Below, one piece after another: positions 23,000 to 34,900 of a DNA stretch of 64,000 nucleotides. Numbering within the stretch: the stretch's first letter is position 1; each line of letters begins with the position of its first letter. This stretch comes from Andrena cerasifolii (taxonomy: Eukaryota > Arthropoda > Insecta > Hymenoptera > Andrenidae): positions 5,704,001 to 5,768,000 of the forward strand of contig NC_135121.1 in NCBI RefSeq assembly GCF_050908995.1, given 5' to 3'. Made by a program: the position numbers and the translations under genes. The notes below the pieces were generated by a model. The model did no database searches, was not told the origin of the DNA, and worked only from the letters and a program-made list of their open reading frames with translations.

Positions 23000-25900
23000 C
23001 TATTGAGGTGGCCCACCCATTATACCCATGGGTGGCATACCTTGGATTCCGTACGGAGTCTGCGGAGGGCCCTGATTTCCAGTCATTGGGGAATGTAATT
23101 GCATTGCGGGGCTCTGAATTTGTTGCGTTGGCGTTACCTGTCCACCAGCCGGTGATGGGACTACCTATACATACATTCCAGTTTATGAATACAATCGTTC
23201 GTTCCATTCTCTTCGAGAAATCAATTAATAACGAAATTATCATCATCATTGTGTCATTACTAACATAGCTTAGCTAGCACTATTTGATTTATTCGATAAG
23301 TTATTAAGGGGTCATTCTGGTTAGACGGTTTGAAAGAAATCAAATTTTTTTTAAACATTTTTCAAAAGCACATATCCCCAAGAATGTACTGTTAAATTTT
23401 CATTGAAAAATTCCAATTATTTTAGCTTCTACATAGGCATTTAGTAGGGAGCGCAGAGGCTGGGGGATCTATAGATGATAACTTTGAACTCGTTTTTCTC
23501 GAAACGTCAATTTTTCACATGGTGCAGGTGAAATCTCAAAATCCATCGAACCGATTGCTTTATAAATTCAACTGCTTATTCTACACACCTGTGCCTCTGG
23601 CTGGTACTACAACCGAGTATTTCTGTTGAGTCTAACCTACTTTTAAAATTGAAAATAGCAAAGAAAAAAGCCGAAAAACATTTTTATTGCATTTTGGCCT
23701 CCATTTTGCTAATTTTCAGGATAAATCATTTATTCTAGTTCGAACCATAGCGGCAGTCGTACTGATCAAGAATCTGTTTGTATTTTTGCATTCAGATAAG
23801 TAGAACTGCTGAAATCACCTGCACAAGCGAGGCATGAATTTTTAAACATGCCACCAAAAATTGCCTGCAAAACCATTTTAAAAGCAATAATGTTATTACT
23901 TTTATATTTTTTATTTATTGTAGAAATGTAGTTTAATCAATAGAAAAAAGTTTAATTCCATTGCTATGATTCCTGTCTTCGCAATAAATTTCTGAAAATC
24001 GCTGAATTCGTCAGCGCGCTAACCAGAATGACCCCTTAAGAGACATCAAGTTTGTTCGTTAGAAATAATGAAAGATCTTGAACACCTACCTTGTACATTC
24101 TTATTTTTCAATTTATACAATTAGCATCTCATAAATAGCATCTCATAAACCAGTTTTCTGCTATCGTACGTTTTATCACATTTTACGAATGTTAATCTAA
24201 ATCTTTATGCAAACTTATAATTATTATAAATTTATATACAATCATTTCTCGACTGTAACCACGGCATTGTAAGATATATATATTACACACGGAGAATCTC
24301 TTAGGCTAACAACACATGGCGTTATTATTTTTCTGCCGAATATCTTAATAATATTTCCACGTAACTTTGTCGAACTTTAGTCTCGATATACAATAGGGTG
24401 ATTATTTTCAATTGTAAGCACTTTTTAGGAGATTTTGACTAAAACCATGCCTATCCAAAGATTTATTTTCAATTTAAGATTCTTGCGTGCCCGTTGTCGA
24501 ATTAATTTTGGATAGTATCATTTATATGAACGTACAATTACCTGGGACATAACTGGTGGTTCCGATGGAAGAGTTAAATTAGCTAACAAGTCCCTAACAG
24601 CGGGAAATAGGGAACATTCGGATTGATTTGCGCCGTATTCTGCGAATCTCTTTAACTGGAGAGATGCGGCAGCCATTGCAGAAGCTGGGCTGGGGTCTCT
24701 TTTCTCTGCTAGCTGCGTTAAATTGGTACTGACATCGTAAACTAATGGCAAAACAAGCGAGGGTGTCTCTCCCTGATACGGTAGCCCAATTCTTGTTATT
24801 TGTAGCTGAAAAGTAGATGGTTTAAATAGTTAGTACATTATACTCGAAGGTGTAACCCCGGGTCTCCACCAAGGCGGACGTGAACAAAAACATTTTCCCG
24901 CGAACATGTTAGCTAACAAATGAACCTACTAATAGGCGACAAAACATCGGCTGTTTTCTCGTTCCTTGTCCCTTTTCAAACCCATGAAACTTGGGCCTTG
25001 CTATCCCTCTTTCCATTGTGGGACTGCTCGTAAACAGGCGACCCTCTACGACAGGCCTTCCCAAGTAGGGGAAATGCACTCCTAAAACAGATGTTTCGGT
25101 TCTCCCTCCACCGGTGCGCCTTCAGCTAAGGTGGGACGACTCCTACCAACCCTCTCTCCGAGGAGACAGTAACGTCGCTGGGAAGCATGTTGGGCGCTTT
25201 AGGGCGAAAGTACCAAATGTGTCAAATTTTTATAGGAAATTTCATAATGACTTAAAAATAGTAGGAAAAATTAAAATTTAAACTAGCATTTCAAAATGAC
25301 GTAAAAAGAATTACAAAAAATGTGTTACATACATTGTTAAATTAAAGTTTAAACTAGCATTTCAAAATTACGTAAAAAGAATTTCAATAAATGTATTACA
25401 TACATTGTTAAATTAAAATTTTAACTAGTTTAAATAGGAAAATTTAAACTAGTTCAAATAGGAAAATTTAAACTAGTTCAAATAGGAAAATTTAAACTAG
25501 TTCAAATAGCAAAATTTAAACTAGTTCAAATAGGAAAATTTAAACTAGTTCAAATAGGAAAATTTAAACTAGTTCAAATAGGAAAATTTAAACTAATTCA
25601 AATAGGAAAATTTAAACTAGTTCAAATAGGAAAATTTAAACTAGTTCAAATAGGAAAATTTAAACTAGTTCAAATAGGAAAATTTAAACTAGTTCAAATA
25701 GGAAAATTTAAACTAATTCAAATAGGAAAATTTAAACTAGTTCAAATAGGAAAATTTAAACTAGTTTAAATAGGAAATTTTAAACTAGTTTATATTTTAA
25801 TTTTTCCTAATATTTTTAAGTCATTATGAAATTTCCTATAAAAATTTTAAACATTTGGTACTTTCGCCCTAAAGCGCCCAACATGCTTCCCAGCGACGTT

Positions 25901-28900
25901 ACTGTCTCCTCGGAGAGAGGGTTGTAGGAGTCGTCCCACCTTAGCTGAAGGCGCACCGGTGGAGGGAGAACCGAAACATCTGTTTTAGGAGTGCATTTCC
26001 CCTACTTGGGAAGGCCTGCTCTACGACCATCCGCCGGCAGGTACTCCACAGAAATAGTATGCGTGACAAGCACGAATAAAATTTTTATATTTTCCGTTTT
26101 AACAAAATGAGAATATTTCCAACGTATGGAAGACATATTTCTAATAAAAATGAAACTGATGATTTGAGTTCCGCTGATAGGGTAAATCCGGGAGACGCGG
26201 TCGACCCAATATGAAATGGCTATTAAAACTAATATAAACATTATTTATGTTATCAGAGCGAACCTATATGTTCAAAATTTGATGCTGATTCAGAAAAACT
26301 GGTCGATATTTTGTTTAAGACAATATTCACTGTAAATCGGGTTGAAAACTGAAGTTATGACAGCTTTAAACACGAATCACCACCTAACAAAAATTTTATC
26401 TTCTTTTTCAAGAAAATCTGTTATTGACTAGTATAAAAAAAATGTTGATACTATAAAACCATTGTATATTATCAGCGGAACTGAAATTTGTCCGAATTGC
26501 GTCGTGGTTGGTCTCATTTTTATTAGAAACCAGCATCCCCCGTCTCGGCTTCGCCCGAGATATTAGCACCACGGATTCATGTTTATTAGAATTAATATCT
26601 TTTAAGGAAATTGAGTATTTTGAAAAAAGTTTACTTTCTTCATATTATTTCGAAAAATTTGGGACATTTATTTCCCCTCCAGCGCAACACACACCAGGCG
26701 CTTCTTCGTTCCATGTTAACCTTTAGAGGGTCGGGCTGGCCACTATAGCGGCCACCTAAAAATTTGGATACTTTGCCGTCCATTTTGGTGACATATATGC
26801 ATAAATTTTAAGTAAATAAAATTTACAATTTCAATAAAAAATCCTGGCCCTCTAAAGGTTAATGACGCGTTTTTTAGACATGCTACATAGCCTATGTCCG
26901 TCCTAGAGTATCCAAGAATCACGTGTTAAAATTTTAGGAAGATCAGTTAAATAGGTCTTGAGTTTTGCGCGAACATAAAAATCGTCTCTCTCTTTATATA
27001 ATAGTATAGATATCTCATCCACACGTTAGAAATATTCTCATTATGTTAAAACAAAAAATATAAAAATTTTATTCGAGCTTGTCACGCATACTATTACTGT
27101 GGTGTACCTGCCAGCGGGTGGTCGTAGAGGGTCGCCTATTTACGAGCAGTCCCACAATGGAAAAGGATGCGGATCGCCAGGTATCGTCAGAAATCCTCGA
27201 GAACGTTCGTACGCGGAGTTCTGTTCGTGTTCGCGGCGGCGTGGACACGACGAAAACAGACAAAAACGTTCGCGAACAATGTCCTTGTTCGTGTTCGGCT
27301 TGGTGGAGACCCGGGGTAACGCTTTAAGTCTCTTCTTTGCGAACATAAAGTACACTTACGAAGAAAAGAATTTTGTTCCTGCAAACAAGTACGGCAGCCA
27401 TGCCAGTGGGCACAATCGGCGTGCCAGATGGAGGAATCCTTAAACACCATTGGACATTCCATTTAAGCTGCTGCTGCTGCGCTAATGCAGGTACTAGCTC
27501 CAATTTCATAATCTGCACGAAATCCTTCAGAACATTGAACGGAACGTTCAACATTCGGCCGAAGCCCGAAAGAGTATTTGGTTTATACGGTGGAGCTGCC
27601 GCTCTCGTGTCAAAGAATTTCTCTATGATCTACGAAGAAAAAGAAACGCGAGGTAAGGCATGAGAAAGTATAGGAAATTAAGGAACAAATTGTGAAATAG
27701 AAATTACTTGTAACTCTTCGAGCGTCCATTGATCCTTATGCTCCGGAAGAGGTTGTACTTTTATATGAAGGGATTGCAAATGTTGTGGATTCAAACCAAC
27801 TCGGCATTGCAGGCTTTCTACTTTGAAATGGACGACTCCTGGTTCTGTACTGTTGATTGCCGTTAGCTATAAAGATTTTTGCATTAAAAGTATTACAAAC
27901 GAAAAGATCTTTTTATAGGTATGATAAAGAGTTCGTATTTTAACACTTTGTGCGCGCAAAGTTTAGAGGAAGATCGTTTCAAAACAGTCGAGGCTTTCTG
28001 AGTTCGCCACAGCTCATCCCGCATTTTCCACACATGTCGACAATAATAAATATTTAAATGTTTATACTAGGGTGGCTCTTATTTACTCTTGGTAATTTTT
28101 TTTTCTCGAGATTTTCTTCGGGGCACCCTCCAGAATAGTTCCAAATAATTAAAAAAAAATCCGTGTAAAGTTCTGTTTTTAGTTTTTCGGAGTTTTTTCG
28201 AAAACCGTTTGTTGCACGAAAAAAAGTAATACAACATAAAAGGTACTCCTTATCCGGATCTACAACTTTTGTTTGACATATTTTTTTATTTAATCAATAA
28301 CTTGGATATTATAGAAAATCGACTTCGGGAGCTGTTAAATAATGATTTAAATGTTTAAGGGCCCAGGGGCACCCTTTCCTGTTATCCGATCGAACTCAAA
28401 CTTTACACGGATTTTTTTTTTAATTATTTGGAACTATTCTGGAGAGTGCCCCGAAGAAACTTAAAATGTCGAAAATAAGAGCCACTCTAGTCTATACATT
28501 TATGAAAATGAGCGCAAATTTGACTGTATTCGGGCTAGTTTTAATTACACGGAATTCGAATTACTTCTAAATTGTGTATACCGAGTAAGGTCGAGTTTAG
28601 ACCTATTAGAAAAACCTCGCGAATCGATTGGTAATATTCTCGCGAGGAGGATCCAGTACGAAATATAGAAATTATAATTTTCCTTAGATGACTCGTCTCA
28701 GGCTCGGCTGTCGAGGTAATAAAATACAAAGGCGAACTCAGCTCGTTTTCTTTTCAAAGCAAATATACCGGGACTCTCGGGCAATACTTTCTATGCCTTC
28801 GAGAAAATATCAACGTGAAAACACGCCGCAATTATGTACAGCCGCTCAAAGTGTGAATCTAAAATACGACGCATGTAAGTGGACGAAAAAGAGAGTTCGT

Positions 28901-31900
28901 ACACAGTCATCAGTTTGTATGAATCGTTGGAATTGTCTACGCATATAAATGCACCCTAGGAATCTTTCTAGCGGGGACAGATCAGGCCCAGGAAGTCCAC
29001 AAGGGTGAGGCGAGGGACAGCAGAGCAGTTCCAGAGCTTCATGAGTGAGAAGCGTAGGCACAGCGCCAGCCCAAGAACGTTGCGGAAGTACTCTTGATAT
29101 ATGTGTTCCAGTTTTATGATCAGAAGCTTGAGGACTATGCAGCGCATGACCTGGACTCTGTGCAGGGCGTGCTGGAGATGGTCTGGGTACACTGGGTGAT
29201 CCTGGCCAGTTAGATGCCGCTGGGGACGCCATACTCTGCGAAGATGGAAACGGACTTCCATCTATGTGCCCTGTGTAAATAATTTCCGTATGAAAATCTG
29301 AATGCAGTGCGTAATAATCAACTTATCTATAATCATATGAAAATATACAAACGATATGTTGAATACAGTAGAGCGTCAATTATCCAAACTAATTGGGACT
29401 GAGGTGGTTCGGAAAATCAAACAGTTCGGGGAATGAGGCATGTAGTGTCGTTTGTAGAAAAGAAGGCGCCCGGACGCTAAGCGGGACAAGGGGGCTACTT
29501 TGCTCGCATTGGCTCAAAACAAGAACAACGGTGTGTTTCATTTGGGCCCTATCGCCCTTTAAGGGGGTGAAAACTAACCTCAAAGTCAAATTGGCACTTC
29601 CACTTTTCCGCGTATAACTCCTAAAGTACAACAGACAGAAAAAAATGTTTCAAACAAAAGTTTAATGGTGCAATAAGCGCTACAAACTTCCGTTAACAAA
29701 TTTTTTAAAAGAGTTAAAAAAAAAATATATAACTGACGAAAAAAATTCTTTTCAAAATTTTGTTAACGCAGGTTAGTAGCGCTTATTGCACCATTAAAAT
29801 TTTGTTTGAAACATTTTTTTCTGTCTGTTGTACTTTGGGAGTTATACGCGAAAAAGTGGAAGTGCCAATTTGACTTTGAGGTTAGTTTTCACCCCCTTAA
29901 AGGGCGATAAGGCCCAAATGAAACACACCGTTGTTCTTGTTTTCCCTTGTTAGCGTCCGGGCGCCTTCTTTTCTGCAAACGATAATATGTACTTACCCAG
30001 TTTATAACTGTAGGAATTACACTTAAAATTGCTTATTAAATACAAGAGTACTACTGCTGTAATTTGAAATGTAATGTATATTACTATTAGTAATTATTAT
30101 TATTAGTGTTGCGATGACGCAGCACTGGTTCGAATGATTGACGCTCTACTGTACTATAATGCATTTAAATATATGCGCACTTTCAGCATACCCGTAGTTT
30201 ATTATTACAAATAAAAAATCATTCCATTGCATTGCTTTTGGTACTTACCCGTTTGCATGAACGATCCTGCGGGGGAATGCCCGACTTGAACGTTGCTACA
30301 AGGCCCGGGTGAAGATGTAGGCATCAATCCAGCTGGACTGGGGACATGCATTGGATTCAGAGGACTATTAGCAACTAATCCCGAACCTGGCGAAGGATGC
30401 GGCAGCATATTAGGTGTATTTGGTGGAAGCGATGGCGGTGAAGCTAGATTGAAGGAGGTAGCCGGACTGCTTCCGAAACTTTGATGTTGATTTGTCTGGC
30501 GAAAGTTGAAAGGAAATAGTGAGAAGGAAAGAAATATACACGTGGTACAAATCTGTTTTAACGTGTATGCTGGCTTAAAGAGAAAATAAAAAGAAGCTAC
30601 CTGCGATATATTTGTAGTGTGTGGACTGGCTGGAGTATGGGGATTGCTACCAGACGGTGGAGTAAGAGGCGGATGAAATCTTAAACCATCTCTTTGCTGC
30701 GCAGGTGATTGCGGTCCACTTCTATGATGACTTAAGAAACCTACATTCCCGCTCCCGCTACCACCGTCACTGTCCATTGTTACAGGAGAAGGTGGATTAT
30801 CGTCCTCGGATTGAGACCTTCTACGGAACACTGCACTCTCGTCCACATATTTCGATAGGAAAGCCTACGGAATCATAAAAGTAAATAATTCGAATAGAAA
30901 CCTATAGCAAACCGTATATAATATAATAATACATTACAGAAAGCATTATGTACAATTACTTTCGCCTGGTTTTACATTAAGGGGTTATACCTAGTCAGGA
31001 GGCCGAAAAGAGGCGAATGTTTGTGAATTTTTTCTGAAGAAGCGGAAGCATATATTTTTACAGAACTTGATGGACTTAAAAGAGCAACATTTAAAGAACA
31101 TTGGGTAATTTTTGTGTAGAAAAATATTTATGTTTATAATAAAGTAACAACCGACATCGAAGAAGCCTTTTTAAAAACGGTGAGCAAGATATCTAAAAAA
31201 CAACTGCAACAATCTTTCTGAAACTTTGTGGGCTTATTTTTTATATAAAAATCTACTGAATGCCGGAAGGATTTTTTTCAATATATAGTTTCGACTTTAT
31301 CAACGAAAAACGATCGTTTTTCGTGCAAAAATCAGGACTTCAACTTTAAATAGCCGCCATTTTGTTTTAAATTAATATTTCTCGGCCTCCTGACTAGGTA
31401 TAACCCCTTAATGAGAAAGTTCTACAACTGTTACCTTCAAACCTTGCGTTGGAGTGAATTCGTCCACGACATAGCTCCTATCAAAGCGACTGTATGCTCC
31501 GTCTCTTAAACTCACTAAGCCACCTCCGCGTAAACGAAGCTCCAAACAGTACATACCCTGATATGCAATTCTGACTAGAGTTACGCACTGTGGCATAATC
31601 GTAAAGGTTTGTACTGGTACTTGAGGTCTCTGTGTAAAAGTATAATCATGAAATGCAAGTAGTAATATACAGATGTCAGATTTCTTCTAAGAATCGCTTG
31701 AGCTCGGTACGCGCTGCCGTCGACATTAATGTCTACGAACGAGGGAGATAGACGAGCGAGAAAACTAGCGAACTCCTTGGCTATATACGTTCAAAATCGA
31801 CGGGCAGTTTTTCACTCTTATGTACGAAAAATGAAATTTTATATAATTTAGATTTCATCTTAATAAAACGATTATTACTAGGCAAAATAGGTCCAAACAC

Positions 31901-34900
31901 AGGTTTGATCCAATAATTTTTACTCACGGGGGTGACCATCGACGAGGGTGGGCGATCCCTACCTAAGACGCACGTGTAGGTGCGCCGGAGTCATGCGTTG
32001 CGCAAGCCACCCTCTCCGACCTTGACGGTACCAGCCCGTCACTAAATGAATTCGCGGTATATGGAACCGTGTCTCGACGCCGCTCTACCAGATCTCCTAT
32101 CTACCCCGTAAGCTCGCTTTTACACGTCATCCTGAACCCGGAGTGGCACTCCCCCCTTTCATGCCTGTTTCGTAAGACTTCCCACAGCTATCCTATATTG
32201 CAACCCTGACCTATTGCCCCCTCCCCCCGAGCTGCGCTCTTGAATCCCGAAAGCATTCCTAACTACATAACTCAAAATTATCGAATCCAGGACGTATTTG
32301 GACTGATTTTTATCAAGACCTTGTCAACTCAGGAAAACACCATTTCACCGAGATAAAATCAAAATTATAAGAATTTCAATTTTCATCGATACAGGAGTGA
32401 ATGTCTAATCGTCCGACAGGTTCAAGCGCCGAGCACAGGTGGCCAGAAAAGTTTCTCGTTCGAGACAGTTTCAAGGATTGGTGGGAAGAATTCGCGAGCG
32501 ATTATCAAATCATTTCGACGCGCAATTGTCAAACGGTTACGAAGATCTATGGAATTATTAGATTAAATTTTAAGAAAATGGAGAAATCTTAATCCATACC
32601 GAATTATAAACACAAAGCTGCGGAATCGTAGGTAACTTGCTGATCGATGTAAGAGGTTGAAGCGTTTCGTGAAGAATATGTATAAGCTGCGCTAAATTTC
32701 TGTACCTATTCAAATGAGCCTCGAGTTGTTCTTTCATAATCGAATGAGCATTAGTTACAGTACTCGTCGGACCTGTGTATTCGCAGAAATATGTTTAAAC
32801 CTCTGCGGAAGAAATTTCTTAAGAACAGCCTCGTGAAAAAATACTCACTTTTTCCGAAAATCAATTTAAATGCCTTGTCGTTCGTATTCCATTGTATAGT
32901 CACAGTAGCTCCGCGATTGGGGCCATAAATTAGGACTAATTTACTATAGTTGTATGATTTTATACTAACCATATTGCGCAAATTATACTTCTCTAAAATA
33001 TTAAAAAAAATAACCAATTATTATAAGTTTATACATTATTCGTTATTTTTCTACAGCAAAATCATGAGACATACCCATCTTAAAGTATTCTGCCAAATCG
33101 TGTACAATAGAATAAAGGTGTACTATTTGTGCCCAATCATTGAGTAATGCATCCACTGTACGTGAGACGGTATCCGCTGTTCCCATTTCATATTGAAAAT
33201 ACACTGGTCTCCGAAGTCCTGATACAAATCATTTGTTTATAAATCGTGAAAATAAATTTTATTTTCCTAATTACTTTGTGATATATTACCTAGCTCCTTC
33301 GGATGACTGCTAGACAGCGGGCTGCCATAAAACACAAACTCAGCCATCCAAGTCTTCGCCATACCCTTACCCTGGACTCTGATCGAAACACTGAGTAATC
33401 TTTTAAGAAGTGCGTTCCACGCGCAGCTAGAACTTACTATACTGGAAGGGGCAGGTAGCTGAACCAATTTCAAAACCAACGCAGTGGCATTCGCTTCTAC
33501 TTGAAGTCCCTGATGAGCTATATCTCTTCTGGTTAATTCCTGCGCTAATGTCACGAAGGGTATCCTCTCGTCGCAAAGAGCGACCACGTGCGCTAACTCT
33601 GGGATAAAATATGCCGGCTGCTTGGATCTTCTATTCTGTAATGTAGTACTTGCATCGGTTCTTCCACTAGGCCCTGTGCTTCTGCGTTTAATACCGCTTA
33701 CTTCGGTAGATTCTGCGACACATCGAGAGAGACATTTCATTTCACCCGTCGCTTGCCATGCAGTTTTAATATCGCAGTATCTCACTGTTATAATAAATAA
33801 AAGAGACTGACCAGTGTCCACGCTGGTAAAGGGCCCGTGAGTTATGACGAAAGTGTCGAACTCGATCAAACTCTGAACCTTTAAATACATTTTTGGAATC
33901 TCCGTTTCAATGCTGTCGTCGTGGGGATCTTCCTCTACGGAACTGTGCTTCACCACCGCGAGATAAAACGAACATTCAATCTCGCACGGCGAGGACTCCT
34001 TTTCCTTAAACGCTACTATCAAGATCACTGTAGGGTGCCGATGAAGTTGGACAAACATACGATGCCTGCTGATCTTGGACATCGGATGATCAGGGTGATG
34101 AAGGATTGGTAAACGTTCGTGGGCAGTAGCTGGAAGATGCTGCAATGTTTTCTCGCATCTCCTTTGTGTTATCCAAAATCTGCAATGTACGATAAAGTAA
34201 AGAAGAGTACAAGAGAAAATGTAAAGGAGACTTGGAAGTTAAGGGGGGTTTGCGCCTTGTTGGGCCGAAAAATAGGTAATTCTTTGTGAATTTTTTCTAC
34301 AAAAACGGTTCGACAAATTAATTTGAGGTTTGGCAGGCTGTTTTATTGTATCTTGAACTATTGTTCTGAATTTTTGTGTGACAGTGAAAAAAAAACATGG
34401 CAGATACAAAAAGAGCGTTAAAAAATAATCGGGTGGTCTCTTTTCCTGTTTGTGTGACGAAAAGTACTGTAAGGTTTATCCGAAACACAAAAAGGAAAAG
34501 AGATTCTTAATCTATATGAATGTGGCTATCGGTGGTAGTAGATTTATTGCCGTATCTGTTACCGTTCCTTTTTTATTTAAAGAAGTTTTCCCGATTTTGC
34601 GGCAAAACCTGTTTCAGACTCAAATCAGGACGTTTCGGTTAAGACCCCGCTGAGTGGCCTCACACCTAAGTCACTATAGCTCGTAGAGGCACTATACAGA
34701 ATGTCGCCTGGTACCCCGTGACGAGGACAACACTCCCCAGTGCCTCACCAAATTTGATGGCTTTCGACCCTCGAAGGGGTTTGAATACCATTAAAAAGTG
34801 AGAAATGTCTAGGATTTCCGAATTTCTCATCAGATCTTTGCGAAAACGACGCCAACCGATTCCTTACGTTTCGCCGATGAAACTAACACCAAGAACGACG

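Larger units (their letters stand above)
24856..27316. mobile_element. Outer TIR transposon with nested insertions, 2461 bp
   Basis: CCCCGGGTCTCCACCAAG and CTTGGTGGAGACCCGGGG are inverted ends, each beside TAA (24853-24855, 27317-27319). A 3-bp TAA duplication and the GGTCTCCACC end suggest PIF/Harbinger. The arms continue through CATTGTGGGACTGCTCGTAA, GCGACCCTCTACGACC and GTATGCGTGACAAGC once inserted elements at 25052-26018 and 26530-27010 are removed. The right end is 36 bp from the donor of the MED14 exon at 27360. Confidence 0.75.

Noticed and set aside
22873..23268. 131-codon + strand frame
   Set aside because: It is antisense to the last MED14 exon and has no recognisable domain.
27187..27462. 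Overlapping 91- and 114-codon frames
   Set aside because: They mix a MED14 exon and the arm of the outer transposon in other frames.
33775..33801. 27-nt GT...AG segment within the MED14 exon 33290-34179
   Set aside because: It is far too short for an insect intron and the frame reads through, so it was kept as coding.
33622..34112. Plus-strand frames of 62-63 codons
   Set aside because: They are mirror frames of the large MED14 exon.
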